In this document: in pieces, positions 1 through 10,898 of the stretch
Numbering within the stretch: the stretch's first letter is position 1
Layout of the letters: each line of letters opens with the position of its first letter
Assembly: GCA_963843315.1 (NCBI GenBank)
Contig: CAWJJU010000007.1
Location: 124,001 to 188,000, forward strand
Reading direction: 5' to 3'
Length of the DNA: 64,000 bases
Origin: JAWVFM01 sp963843315
Lineage (GTDB): Bacteria; Actinomycetota; Thermoleophilia; Solirubrobacterales; 70-9
Position numbers and translations under genes: made by a program
Notes under the pieces: generated by a model
Database searches by the model: none
Told to the model about the DNA's origin: nothing
The model's input: the letters and a program-made list of their open reading frames with translations, nothing else

Positions 1-613
1 CGCCTCGTCGAAGGGCTTCCAGACCTCCTCGAGGAAGAGCTCCACGAAGGTCCGCGCGACCCCGTCGGCGTGGCGGCGGAGCTTGGCCAGCGCGGCCAGC
101 GTGGTCTCGGGCGAGACGCCGAGGGCGGCGAGCTCGGCGCCCGCTGCGGCGAGGCGCGGGCTGCGCAGCTCGTAGCGGTCATCGCCCACCTCGCGCACGA
201 GCCCCAGCTTCAGGGCGCGGCTGCAGCAGCTCGGGGTCGGCCTCGGTCCCCACGGTCGACGCGAGGTCGGCGCCGTGAGGATCTGCGGCTCCTCGTCCTC
301 GAACGGCTCCTGGACGGCGCGGGTGAATCGCAGGACGTCGGCGCTCGAGCCGCCCGCGTCGATCAGGCGCTTGATCGCCTCGAGGTTGAAGCCCTCGGCC
401 TGGAGCTCGCGGACGAGCTCGATCCGCGCGCGGTGCTCCTCGCCGTAGTAGCCGGTGCGGCCGCGCACCTCGGCGAGGCGGCAGCAGGCCGCGGGACTGG
501 TAGGCGCGGATGTTCCGCACCGTCATGCCGGTGCGCTGAGCGAGGGCGTCGATCGTCAGCCCGTCGGCGCCCGCTTCCTTGCTCTCGCGCTCAGCGTCTG
601 TGACGTCGCTCAC
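1..613 (-). CDS. MerR-family transcriptional regulator, partial, frame-broken
   Basis: The gene reads leftwards from a GTG at 613 and runs off the window. The first codons encode a MerR winged-helix start (GMTVRNIRAY, then GLLPP). The wing (EVRGRTGYYGEEH) and the following helix (ELQAEGFNLEAIKRLIDAGG) are plain but lie in another frame. The last visible part reads VARTFVELFLEEVWKPFDEA in a third frame. Frame changes are needed near 475, 275 and 220. MerR proteins bind as dimers between promoter elements and act as effector-dependent switches; the effector here is unknown. The gene is divergent from the membrane protein at 666, with only about 50 bp between them, so it probably controls that gene and itself. 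The breaks look like sequence errors because every segment retains family-like sequence. Confidence 0.8.
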
Positions 614-620
614 GACCCGA

Positions 621-639
621 ACAGTACACGCGTAACTGT
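621..639. promoter_or_regulatory. candidate MerR operator (ACAGT-N9-ACTGT)
   Basis: An inverted repeat with 5-bp arms ACAGT and ACTGT, 9 bp apart, has ACGCGT off-centre. It fills the short divergent gap between the MerR gene and the membrane protein gene. Position and symmetry fit a MerR-type site; binding is inferred only. Confidence 0.4.
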
Positions 640-665
640 GCCATCAATCGGTGTAACATCGTCCC

Positions 666-2532
666 ATGACAGCGATTTCCCTCGCAGCAGCCACGCCCAC
701 GTCCGCTCCCCCGGCCGGCGGCGCCGCCATCGGCCAGGTGATCATCGCGACCGCGTTCGCGGGCGCTCGCCACGAGCCTGCTGGTCTGGCTCGTCGGGCG
801 CCACCGCAGCGGCCGCACCGAGCTCCTTCAACGCGCCTCAGACATCTCCGAGCGCGTCATGGGCCTGCCCGGGTGGGCGGGCCTGCCCCTCGCCCTGTCG
901 GCCGTCTCGCTGCTGTCGGCGTTCCTCGGCGTGTACTGGGACGTCTCCATCCACATCGACCAGGGCCGCGACCCGGGGCCGCTCGCCAACCCCGCTCACT
1001 ACTTCATCCTCGCCGGCCTCTTCGGGATCTTCGCCTCGGGATACCTGTCGATCTCGCTGCCCAGAGGGGGCGAGCGCCCGGGGCCGGCCGCGCTGCGCAT
1101 CGCCGGCAACTGGCACGCGCCGGTCGGAGGCCTGCTGCTCTTCGGCTGCGGCACCTTCGCCTTGATGGGCTTCCCGCTCGACGACGTCTGGCACCGCATC
1201 TTCGGACAGGACGTGACCCTCTGGGGCCCAACGCACCTGATCATGATCGGCGGCGCGGTGATGACCGTCGTCGGGATGATCGTCCTCATGGCCGAGGGCC
1301 TGGCGGCTCGCGACGCCGCCGGCATCCCCGGGCCCCCGTCGCTCTTCGTGCGCCTGCGCAAGGTGGGCCTGGCCGGCGCCCTGCTCATCGGCCTCTCGGC
1401 GTTCCAGGCCGAGTTCGACTTCGGCGTGCCGCAGTTCCGGATGCTCTTCGAGCCCGTGATGCTCGCGTTCGCCTCGGGCATGGCGCTGGTGTTCGCGCGG
1501 ATCTGGCTTGGCCGCGGCGGCGCCATCCAGGCGATGCTCTTCTTCGTCGTGGGCCGCGGCATCATGGCTCTCATCGTCGGCGACGTCTTCGGTCAGAGCG
1601 TCCCGCACTTCCCTCTCTACGCCGCCGAGGCGCTGTGCGTCGAGGCTGCCGGCATCGCGATCGGCCGCGACCGCCCGCTCCAGCTCGGAGTTGCCTCCGG
1701 GCTGCTCGTGGGCACGGTCGGGCTCGCGGCCGAGTGGGGCTGGTCGCAGCTCGTGATGCCGATGCCGTTCACCTCGGACCTGCTGCCCGAGGCGCTCATC
1801 GCCGCGCCGATCGCGGGTGTGGCGGGCGGCGTCGCAGGAGCGCTGCTGGGCGCGGGCGTCCGGGGCGAGCTGCCCTCGCGGCAGATCGCCAGGCGCTCGT
1901 TTGGCCTCGCGCTCGCCACCATGGTCGTGCTCATCGTCTATGGCCTGCAGCACACGGCGCCCACGAACACGCGGGCCACGATCACCCTCAGCCACGAGAC
2001 ATCCGGACCCGACCGCACTGCGATTGCCACGGTCCACCTGCACCCGGGCGACGCCGCCGACGACGCCGCCTGGTTCGTGGAGACCGCCTGGCAGGGCGGC
2101 GGCCTGGTCCAGCACCCGCTCGACCGGATTCGCGAGGGCGTCTACCGGACGCCCCAGCCGCTGCCGCTCACGGGCGAGTGGAAGTCGATCGTCCGCCTGC
2201 AGCGCGGCAACGAGCTGACCGACGTGCCGGTCTACATGCCGGCCGACCCGGCCATCCCGGTCGGGGCGATTGCGGCCCCCCACCCCACCGCGACCCGCGC
2301 GTTCGTGCCGAGCAAGGAGGTGCTGCAGCGTGAGACCAAGGGCGGCATCCCGAGCTGGCTGTGGACCCTCGCCGACGCCATCGTGATGAGCCTGTGGATC
2401 GCCTTCATCGTGGCGCTCGCCGCGGGCGCCGGCCGGGCCGGCCGCGCCTTCGAGCGCCGCGACGGCGAGCCGCAGCGCCGCTCCGCGCCGCGGCGCCCGC
2501 GACTGGGCATTCGCCGCCCGCGCGAGGCCTGA
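666..2532 (+). CDS. polytopic membrane protein with C-terminal FixH/YtkA-like domain
   Basis: Uncharacterised integral membrane protein of about 620 residues. The ATG at 666 starts MTAISLAAATP. One frame change near 765 joins it to the long open frame that includes MGLPGWAGLPLALS and ends at 2532. The protein has an array of hydrophobic segments over its first two thirds. A soluble stretch of about 130 residues follows (HPGDAADDAAWFVETAWQGGG, then YRTPQPLPLTGEWK), resembling the beta-sandwich of FixH/YtkA/CopC-like proteins. A last membrane helix (SLWIAFIVALAAGAG) and a basic tail end the protein. It may handle a metal or a redox cofactor, but no catalytic motif is visible and no function is assigned. 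The divergent MerR gene is the likely regulator. Confidence 0.6.
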
Positions 2533-2580
2533 GGGACAACCGGCGCAACCCCCGCGCCCGGTGTCTATCTTGCGGGCCTC

Positions 2581-5477
2581 ATGGGTGTAGGGACCCACGG
2601 ATCCAAGCTCGGCGCCTGGCGCTTCATCATTCTCGCAGCGGTCGCGGTAACGGCTGTTGCGGCGGCGTTCTTCCTGCTGCGCGCAGGATCCAAATCCGAG
2701 GCCAACTCGCCCGCAAGCCTGCTCGCCGACTGCATCGCCGAGCACGACGCGGCCGGCGCGCAGGACGCCGATAGCGTGATTCGGACGCCGAGAGCGCCGA
2801 CCCCGACAAGGGCAACTGCGGCGTCGGCGTCGAGTCGTTCGCCGACCTGAACACCGCTTCCAACGCCCTCGGCGCCCGGATCGGCGCCGACTCCCCGGCC
2901 GACTACGCGACGAGCGCGGCGGTGCGCGCCCAGGCGGCCCGGGCGCACGGCGTGCCGGGTACCCACGGCAAGTGGCATCCGGTCGGCCAGGGCCCGCTCA
3001 TCGCCAACGACCCCACCTACTCCGGCACCTACGGCGAGGGCTTCGGCCAGCTTGCCGGGCGCATCTCCGACTACTCCTACGACGCCAAGCACAGGGTTCT
3101 CTACGCGTCGGTGGCGAGCGGCGGCGTGTGGATGTCGAAGAACTCCGGCGCGAGCTGGCGCTCGATCGGCGACAAGCTTCCGACCCAGACCGTCGGCTCG
3201 GTCGCCTACTCACGCGCCCACGGCGGGACCCTCATCGCCGTCACCGGCGACAACGCCTTCGGCGGCAACACCTACGGCGGCATGGGCGTGTTCCGCTCGA
3301 CGAACCAAGGGCGAACCTGGAAGCGCTCACGCGGCGTCCCCACGGGCGCGCAGGGCTTCAAGGCCGCGGTCGATCCGCAGCGCCCGAAGGTGGTCTACGC
3401 CGCCACCGGCGCGGGCCTCTTCCGCTCGCGCAACGACGGCCGCAGCTTCAAGGACGTGAGCCTGCCGATCGGCGGAGCCTGCCAGGGCAACACCTTCCGC
3501 ACGCGCAACTGCTTCTTCGCCAACACGGTCACCGACGTCGTCGTGCAGGCCAAGGACAAGTTCGGAAACAAGGGCGGGCGGGTGCTGGCCGCCGTCGGCT
3601 GGCGCGCGGGCAACCGCGAGAACTTCAACGGCGTCCCCGAGTCGTCCTCCAACGGGCTCTACCTCTCCTCGAACGGGAAGCCCGGCACCTTCAAACGCCT
3701 GCCCGTCGGCTCGAACGGCTTCGCGCCGCAGGCCAACGATCGGGCGGGTCGAGCTCGGAGCCGCCGTCGGCGCCAAGCAGAACCACGGCTACGTGTACGC
3801 GCTCGTCCAGGACGCGGACCTCTTCAACAAGGGCACCCTCGAGGGCCTCGACGTTCCCAGCGGCGACCCGCTCGGGACCGGCATCAATCCCACGGCCACG
3901 CCCACCTACCTGAACGGCGTCTACGTCTCATCCGACTTCGGCAGGACCTGGACGAAGATGGAGGGCCGCCAGCAGTTCCTGCTGCCGACCAGCGGCTCGA
4001 CGCTCGCGCAGCTGATCGCCCTGGGCTTCGGCCCCGGCATCCAGTCGTGGTACGACGAGTGGATCCGGCCGGACCCCACCAAGCAGACGGGTAACGGCGT
4101 CCCCACTCGCGTGGTCCTCGGCCTCGAGGAGCTCTACGAGAACCGGCTTCCGGTCGCGCAGAACGGCCCCAGCGACTTCAGGGCCATCGGCACCTACTCG
4201 GCGCAGGGCGCGGGCTGCATCCTGGTGCTCGCCGAGCCGCTGTGCGCCGACCTCGAGCAGACGACCCAGGCGACCACCACGCACCCCGACCAGCACTCGG
4301 GCACCTTCATCCCGGATGGCCACGGCGGCGTCACCCTGGTTGCCGGCAACGACGGCGGCAACTACACGCAGCACGTCAGCTCCAGCGGCGACTTCTCCAA
4401 CTCCGACTGGGGCGTCGGCGCGCAGAAGGGCTTCCACACGCTGCTTCCCTACGGCGTCAGCGAGCTCGAAGGACGGCGTCGTCTACGCGGGCCTGCAGGA
4501 CAACGGCGAGCTGCGGATCGCAGCCGACGGCACGCAGAACGAGACCTTCGGGGGCGATGGCGTCTTCACCCAGGTCGATCCGAAGAACTCGAACTACGTC
4601 TTCGAGGAGACGCCGGACGCCGGCGTGTCCGTGTCCACCGACGGCGGCCAGAACTGGACCGACGTGAACCCGCTCGTTGCCAACGCCTCGTTCTACGCCC
4701 CGCTGGTGATGGACCCGAAGAGCTCCAACCACGTGCTCACCGGCGGCAAGCAGATCGTCGAGACCACCGACGGGCCCAACGTCACCTCCCCCTCCACCCC
4801 TCCGGCCGACACCGACTGGAAGACCGTCTTCAATCTCGGCAAGTCGAAGCGGACCGGTGTCGACAACCAGGTCTCCGCGATCGCCGTCCGCGGCAAGAGC
4901 GTCTACGCGGGCTTCTGCGGCAGCTGCGACGTGGTCGTCAGCGGCGAGCGGTTCTCTCGATGGCATCGCCACCAACGTCGGCGGCAAGCGCAGCGCCGCA
5001 GCCGGGCACGCGCGCACGGCTGGCACAAGGTGAAGGCCAAGGGCCTGCCGAAGCGCTTCATCTCGGACATCACGATCGATCCCAAGCGCAAGAAGACGAT
5101 CTACGTGACCCTCGGCGCCTCCGACCTGCGCCCCTACGCCGGCCCGCGCGCCGCCGGGCGATCGGGGATCTCCGCCAGCGGCGGCCACGTCTACAAGTCG
5201 ACCGAACGGCGGCCGGACCTTCCATGACATCTCCGGCAACATCCGCAAGCTCCCGGCGCTGTGGTCGGTGATCCACGGCCACCAGCTCGTGGTCGCCACC
5301 ACCAACGGCGTCTACGCCTCGCGCGGCAGGGGCGGCCACCACTTCGCCCTGCTGGGCAGGACGCTCCCGCGCGCCCCCGTATTCAGCCTCCAGAACGTCC
5401 CCGGCCACCGGCGCCAGATCGTCGCCGCCAGCCTCGGCCGCGGCGTCTACCGCTACACGTTCCCCAAGCGCCACTGA
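2581..5477 (+). CDS. secreted sortilin/BNR-like beta-propeller protein, frame-broken
   Basis: Large exported protein of roughly 960 residues. The N-terminus has a basic stretch and a hydrophobic helix (FIILAAVAVTAVAAAFFLL), so it is either anchored or secreted. The body has repeated BNR/sortilin-type blades, recognisable as GVWMSKNSGASW, GVFRSTNQGRTW, GLFRSRNDGRSF, GVYVSSDFGRTW and GVSVSTDGGQNW. Frame changes are needed near 2785, 3745, 4470, 4960 and 5205; the sequence resumes the fold after each, so this is one gene. A possible -10 (TATCTT, 2563) lies just ahead of the ATG, suggesting a very short leader. The intact relative at 45467-48505 shares architecture and blade motifs. Such propellers bind peptides or polysaccharides or act as glycosidases; which applies here is unknown. 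Confidence 0.75.
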
Positions 5478-5570
5478 CGCCCTGGGCGTCGCACCGCCCC
5501 CGGACGGGCTGGTAGCCTTGCCGGGCCTCACGGCGGAGCCGAACCGCTCCCCACCCCGCATCCCTCACGC

Positions 5571-6620
5571 ATGAGCACGACTGCCCCGCAAGTGGCCGAT
5601 CCCACCGCGTTCGCCATCGGATTCGACGAGCGCGATCGTGTGCGCCTGCACGAGCTGTGGGACGGCGTCCTGGACTCGGGCCAGTGGACCGAGGGCAGGC
5701 TGACCGCACAGCTCGAGGCGACGTGGGGCGCGCACGACGGCATGGCGGCCGTGGCAACCTCGGGGTGGAGCGGCGGCGCGCTCGCAGCGCTCGACTTCTG
5801 CGGGGTCGCCGGCGAGACCGTCCTGTGCCCCTCCAACACCTTCATGGCCACGCCGCTGGCTGCAATCCACGCAGGGGCCAGGCCGGTGTTCGTCGACTGC
5901 AACCGCGAGGACCTCTGCATGTCGTTCGACGACTTCGAGCGCAAGGCGTCCCAGCACCAGCCGAAGGCCGCGTTCCTCGTCCACATCGGCGGCCACATCG
6001 CCTTCGACACGGAGCGGATCGCCGCCTACTGCGAGGCGAACGACATCTTCCTGATCGAGGACTGCGCCCACGCCCACGGCGCCGCCTGGAACGGCCGCCG
6101 GCCGGGCTCCTGGGGCCGCGCCGGCATCTACTCGCTCTACGCGACAAAAACGATCTCGACCGGCGAGGGCGGCATCCTGGTGACGTCCGATGACGACCTC
6201 GCCGAGCACGCGCGCGACTTTCGCAACTACGGCAAGCCCACCCACGAGGTCCACGGCCTGGGGCTGCGCATGAGCGAGTTCACCGCCGCCCTCGGCATCG
6301 TCCAGATCGAGCGCCTCGACGAGATCGCCGGGTGGAAGCAGGAGGTCGCGGCGAAGCTCCTCGACCCGATGTTCGGCGGCCACGTCCAGCTCCCGGACGG
6401 AATGACGTCCGGCTTCTACAAGTACGTCGTCTTCGAGAAGCTCGCCCGCTCAACCGGGCTCGTCTACGCCGACCCCTGCCACCGGATCATGGGCGAGCAG
6501 GCCGACCTCCCCAACACCGACTGGGTCGCCCAGAACCACAGCTGCGTGCCGCTGTACTACCGCGGCCCGGACGTGCCCGAGACGGCCGAGGCGTGGGCCG
6601 GCGTGAAGGGCCCCGCGTGA
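5571..6620 (+). CDS. DegT/DnrJ/EryC1/StrS-family sugar aminotransferase
   Basis: PLP-dependent aminotransferase of 349 residues, the usual size for enzymes that aminate nucleotide keto-sugars for surface glycans or glycosylated metabolites. Visible motifs include the cofactor-binding Asp region IEDCAHAHGA and the Schiff-base lysine in YATKTISTGEGG. The early stretch CPSNTFMATPLAAIHAGA is the DegT pattern of substrate and PLP phosphate contacts. The stop overlaps the GTG of the next gene (GTGA), so it is translationally coupled to the epimerase-glycosyltransferase fusion. The sugar substrate cannot be read from sequence. A weak -10-like TAGCCT lies at 5513. Confidence 0.9.
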   Translation: MSTTAPQVADPTAFAIGFDERDRVRLHELWDGVLDSGQWTEGRLTAQLEATWGAHDGMAAVATSGWSGGALAALDFCGVAGETVLCPSNTFMATPLAAIHAGARPVFVDCNREDLCMSFDDFERKASQHQPKAAFLVHIGGHIAFDTERIAAYCEANDIFLIEDCAHAHGAAWNGRRPGSWGRAGIYSLYATKTISTGEGGILVTSDDDLAEHARDFRNYGKPTHEVHGLGLRMSEFTAALGIVQIERLDEIAGWKQEVAAKLLDPMFGGHVQLPDGMTSGFYKYVVFEKLARSTGLVYADPCHRIMGEQADLPNTDWVAQNHSCVPLYYRGPDVPETAEAWAGVKGPA

Positions 6621-9267
6621 GGGTCCTCGTCACCGGCGGGTCGGGCTTCATCGGCTCGCACGTGGTCGACAAGCTCATCGACACGGGTCATGAGGTCCGC
6701 CTCTACGACCTCGCCCCGTCGCCGTACCGCTCGCCGGAGGAGGTCGACTTCCGCTGCGGGGACATCACCAGCCTGGAGGCGATCACCGAGGCATCGCGCG
6801 GCGTGCGACGCGATCATCCACCTCGCCGCCGTCGCCGACGTCAACGACGTCGTCGCGGATCCCGCGAAGGCGCAGATCATCAACTCCGAGGGCACGCTCA
6901 ACGTGCTCGAGGCCGCCCGGCGGGCCGAGGTGCCGCGTGTCGTCTACGGCTCGACGATCTGGGCCTACTCCGACTGCCCCGAGCGCGAGGTCGACGAGGA
7001 CACGCGCGCCGAGCCTCCAAGCCACCTCTACACGGCCACGAAGCTCGCGGGCGAGCACTACTGCAAGTCCTACTCCGAGCTCTACGGCGTCGAGTACACG
7101 ATCCTGCGCTTCGGCATCCCGTACGGCCCACGCGCTCGCGACGCCACGGTGCTCGCCGCGTTCTGCGCCAAGGCCGAGCGCGGCGAGCGCCTGACGGTCG
7201 CGGGCGACGGCAGCCAGTCGCGGCGCTTCGTCTACGTCGAGGACCTGGCCGAGGGCGTCGTCGCCGGCCTGCGGCCCGAGGCCGCCAACCGGCTCTTCAA
7301 CCTCACCGGCGACGAGGACACCACGATCCTGCAGATCGCCGAGGCCGTGCGCGACCACGTCGCGGACTCCGGCATCGTCCACACCCCGGGCCGCAAGGGC
7401 GACCTGGGCTCGAAGGAGGTCTCCTCCGAGCGGGCGCGCCGCGAGCTGGGCTGGACCGCGGGCACCCGCTTCGCCGAGGGCTTTCGCTCGTACCTCGCCT
7501 GGCGCCGCGCGCGCCCCGAGCGCCGCAAGGTGCTGATCCTCACCGCCGACATCGGCGAGGGCCACGATCTTCCCGCCCGCGCCCTGCAGCGCGACCTGCG
7601 GGCCGAGCATCCGGGCAGCGAGGTCGAGGTGACCGACGGCCTGCGCGCCATGGGGCGGTTCGTCAGCTCCATCGTGCGCGACGGCTCGTGGTTCTCGTTC
7701 AACTGGGTGCCCGCGATGTTCCAGGTCCAGTACCTGCTGCTCAGCCGCTTCGCGCCGACCCGCTGGCTTTCGATTCGCCTGGGCTACCGGCTCGGCTCGC
7801 GCGGGCTGATGCGCGTGATCCGCGCCTACGACCCGGACGTGATCGTGTCCACCTATCCCGGCACGACCGCCATCCTGGGCGAGCTGCGGCTGCGGCGCCG
7901 CCTGGACGTGCCCGTGGTCTCGGCGATCACCGACCTCGCGGGCCTGCGCTTCTGGGCGCACCCGGGCGTCGACCTCCACACGATCACGCACCGCGAGTCG
8001 ATCGAGGAGGTCGAGGCGATCGCCGGCCCCGGGAGCGCCCGCTGGGCGCGCCCGCCGACGGCACCTGAGTTCAACCGCCCCTGCGACCGCGAGGATGCCC
8101 GCCGCTCTTTCGGCATCGACGACGAGCGGCCCGCGATCGTCGTCTCCGGCGGCGGCTGGGGCGTGGGCGACCTCGTCGGCGCAGTCGAGTCCGCCCTGGA
8201 GGTCGCCGGACTCCGAGGTCCTCGTCCTCAGCGGGCACAACGAGCACGCGTGGAAGCGCCTGCGCGAGCGCTTCGGCGCGAACCCGCGCGTTCAGCTCCT
8301 GGGCTTCACGGATCGCATGAGCGACCTCCTCGGCGCCGCCGATGCGCTCATCCACTCGACCGCGGGCCTCACCGTTCTGGAGGCGCAGATCCGCGGCTGT
8401 CCGACGATCTCCTACGGGTTCGCGGTCGGCCACATCCGCGTCAACAACGCCGCCTACGAGCGCTTCGGCCTCGCCCGGGTGGCGCGATCGCGCGCCGACC
8501 TGGCGGCCTGCCTGCGGGAGGCGCTCGAGCACCGGCCCGAGCCCGACGAGTCGTTCGCCAAGCTTCCCTCCCCCGCGACGCTCGCCCTCGAGGCCCGGCC
8601 GCGGGTCAAGCCGCTGCCGACGGCCCGCCTGCGGGCGACCCGCTTCGCCACCGCCGGCGCCGCAGCATCGCTGGTCGCCGCGGGAGCGCTGCTCACCGAC
8701 CTGGGCTATCCGCTCATGGCGCGCGCCCTCGGAGTCGACGCCATGCACTCGGCGCCCGCACAGGGCGACGAGGTCGGCATCCTCGTCGACACCAACTCCA
8801 GCCGCGCGCGAAGGCTCGCCCGCGACCTCTCCCGCGCCGGGATCACCGCCTCGTTCGCGCTCGACAGCGCGCCTGGCCCGAAGACCCTCGATCGCCTCTT
8901 CGCGTCGGGCGACGAGGCGCTGCCGCGAATCGACTCCGGTGGCATGTTCCACTCCTTCGGCACCGGCGGCCGGCTCGCCGCGGCGGCTCAATCGCTCGGC
9001 CTCGACCGCCCCTTCTACTACGAGCCCCCGCCCGACGGGCGCACGGGCCTCCAGGCGCTGCTGGCTAAGTCGGCGGGCGGACAGCCCGTCACGGGTGCGA
9101 TTCGCGTGAGCTCACCGGACTCCGGCCTCTCGCTACGGCCGGGCCAGTTCGTGGAGGTCGACCTCACCGGCGGCGGCAGCGCCGACGCGACGGTCGCCGC
9201 CCTCGCCTCGGATCTGCGCGCCTCCGGCCTTCAGGGCGTGCGGCTGACCCAGCTGATCTCCCCCTAA
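6617..9267 (+). CDS. NAD-dependent epimerase / GT-B glycosyltransferase / NodB-like fusion protein
   Basis: A multidomain protein of about 880 residues starting at a GTG that overlaps the DegT stop. Residues 1-300 form an extended SDR epimerase/dehydratase: TGGSGFIGSH at 6-15, an active-site YTATK near 137, and RRFVYVEDLAEGV. From about 304 a GT28/MGDG-synthase-like GT-B enzyme begins (KVLILTADIGEGHDLPARAL). Its acceptor and donor halves end in STAGLTVLEAQIRGCPTISYG. A membrane helix (about 670-690) is followed by a 180-residue region with the outline of a NodB deacetylase but without its metal-binding Asp-Asp or His residues. Frame changes near 6800 and 8213 lie inside domains. The epimerase-GT junction is in one unbroken frame, so the fusion looks real. 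The coupled DegT gene suggests synthesis and transfer of an amino sugar. Confidence 0.75.
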
Positions 9268-9273
9268 CCCCAA

Positions 9274-9317
9274 GAACGTCCCGCACTGATCCCTATACGG
9301 GGCAAGGAGGGACGTTC
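9274..9317. repeat. 44-nt palindromic interspersed element, copy A
   Basis: Outer arms GAACGTCCC (9274-9282) and GGGACGTTC (9309-9317) pair perfectly. An inner CCC-TATAC-GGG can form a second stem. The reverse complement of the copy at 48513-48556 matches this one at about 38 of 44 positions and has the same length. The element starts 6 bases after a TAA and sits between convergent genes. It probably acts as a bidirectional terminator or is a REP-like repeat. Confidence 0.75.
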
Positions 9318-9325
9318 ATCCGTCG

Positions 9326-10186
9326 CTAGCCGGCCTCGGCGGAGGCCGCCACCAGGCCGGTGACGGCCCGCGTCGTGCCGATCAGCGCCGCCCCCGACGC
9401 GAGGACCGCCAGGAACCCCACGAGGGCCAGGCCCCCGAGCGGCGTGTGGGCCCAGCTCTCGCCGCCGAGCACGGGCGCGAGCGCAACCGGGACGCTGATC
9501 TGCACCGTGAACACGATCGGCGCGACCTGGGTTGCGGGGCGGGTCTGAAGCGCGCTCATCTCGCTGAGCAGGCCGACGTAGGCCACAGCGCCCGTGGCCA
9601 TCATCCAGGCGAGGGCCGGGACGACCGAGCCGCTCGAGATGAAATCGGAGACGAGCTTGGAGGCGACGCCCGTCCACGCGAAGGCGCACCCGGCGCTGAG
9701 CGGCACGAGCACGCTTCCGCTCGCCCTGACCCGCAGCAGGTAGGGCAGCAGCATGAGCAGGCCGAGCCCGCCAAGCGTCACCGCGATGCGCGCCGAGTCG
9801 GCGTGCGTGGCGACCCTGTCCGGCGCGGCCCATGCGATGCCCGCGACGCCCGCGACGATCGCCAGCACCGAGAGGACCTCGCGGGCCCCCACCTTCTCGC
9901 CCAGCATCCGCTGGCCCAGGACGAGCAGGAGCAGCAGGCCGCTGGCGAGGGCGGGCTGGACGATGGTGAGCGGCGCCAGCAGCAGCGCCCCGAGGTGAAG
10001 CGGCCAGCCCGAGCCCGCGAGGATCGTCCCGCCGAGCCAGCGCCTTCGCTTTGCGAGGCCGCTCAGCAGCGAGGGGCGCAGCTCGTGGTGCTCGTCGGCC
10101 TCGCGAGCGTCCAGCGCCTGGATCGCCACGCCGACGGCGAAGAGCGCGGAGGCGCAGCACGCCAGCAGAACTCCTAGGGCAACCAC
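9326..10186 (-). CDS. DMT-superfamily (EamA/NIPA-like) transporter
   Basis: Integral membrane protein of 286 residues with about nine or ten hydrophobic helices and an internal duplication, as in drug/metabolite transporters. Signature-like parts are the first helix GVLLACCASALFAVGVAIQAL, the pair GWPLHLGALLLAPLTIVQPALASG, and LLLLLVLGQRMLGEKVGAREV. The last corresponds to the family's conserved 'glutamate-before-loop' region. The substrate is unknown; NIPA-like relatives move magnesium and EamA relatives export metabolites. The gene starts at GTG 10186, 18 bases from the divergent polysaccharide deacetylase gene, with a TATCAT box between them. It converges on the epimerase fusion across palindromic element A. 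Confidence 0.8.
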   Translation of the reverse strand: MVALGVLLACCASALFAVGVAIQALDAREADEHHELRPSLLSGLAKRRRWLGGTILAGSGWPLHLGALLLAPLTIVQPALASGLLLLLVLGQRMLGEKVGAREVLSVLAIVAGVAGIAWAAPDRVATHADSARIAVTLGGLGLLMLLPYLLRVRASGSVLVPLSAGCAFAWTGVASKLVSDFISSGSVVPALAWMMATGAVAYVGLLSEMSALQTRPATQVAPIVFTVQISVPVALAPVLGGESWAHTPLGGLALVGFLAVLASGAALIGTTRAVTGLVAASAEAG

Positions 10187-10204
10187 GGCGGGGATGATAG
10201 GAAC

Positions 10205-10898
10205 GTGCGACTCTCCTCAGCCATCGCCCTCGCCTCGGCCCACACCCTGCCGGCCGCCGCGCCCGTGGTGCCGGCCGCCGCAGCGCTGCTGCGAATATCC
10301 CGCAGGGTCGACTCGCCGGGCGTCGCGATCACCTTCGACGATGGGCCCCATTACCAGGGGACGCCGGCCGTCCTGAAGGCGCTCGAGGGCGAGGAGGCCG
10401 TCGCCACCTTCTTCCTGGCCGGCGAGCAGGTCGAGCGGATGCCGGCCCTGGCCCGCGAGATATCGGCGGCGGGGCACGAGGTGGCGCTGCACTGCCACCG
10501 CCACCGCAACCAGCTCCGCCTCACCCCCGGCCAGATTGCCGACGACCTGCGCCGCGGCGAGGCGGCGATCGTCGACGCCACCGGCCGCCCGCCGCGCCTG
10601 CACCGCCCGCCGTATGGCATCTACTCAGCCGCCGGCCTCGCCCACGCGCGGCGCCGCTACGGCCTGCTGCTGTGGTCGCGGTGGGGCCATGACTGGCGCG
10701 CGGATGCCACTGCCGAATCCATCGCCGCCGAGGCCGCGGGCTCGCCGGCCGCGGGCGACGTGATCCTCCTCCACGACGCCGACCACTACTCCGACCCCGG
10801 GGTGCTGGCGCGACACCGCCGCGGCAATCCCGCGGATCGCGGAGTCGATCCGCGAGCACGGCCTCGAGCCGGCGCCGGTGCCGGCCCTCAGCGCGTGA
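10205..10898 (+). CDS. polysaccharide deacetylase (NodB homology domain), frame-broken near the end
   Basis: Carbohydrate esterase family 4-type enzyme of about 230 residues that removes N- or O-acetyl groups from cell-wall or capsular polysaccharide. The NodB motifs are clear: TFDDGPH (metal Asp and base), HEVALHCHRH (metal histidines), RPPYG and LLHDADHY. After the last motif the frame must change near 10803. The remaining 30 residues (WRDTAAAIPRIAESIREHG) then match the normal C-terminal helix and end at TGA 10896. The N-terminus is short and hydrophobic and could be a weak signal anchor. The tail overlaps the convergent GH16 gene by 11 bases. Confidence 0.85.

Noticed and set aside
838..2745. 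A 635-residue minus-strand open frame opposite the membrane protein.
   Set aside because: Composition is His/Arg/Asp-rich antisense shadow without any family motif.
2785..5205. Programmed ribosomal frameshifting in the BNR protein.
   Set aside because: Five breaks in one gene with no slippery heptamers, and similar breaks in unrelated genes, argue for sequence errors.
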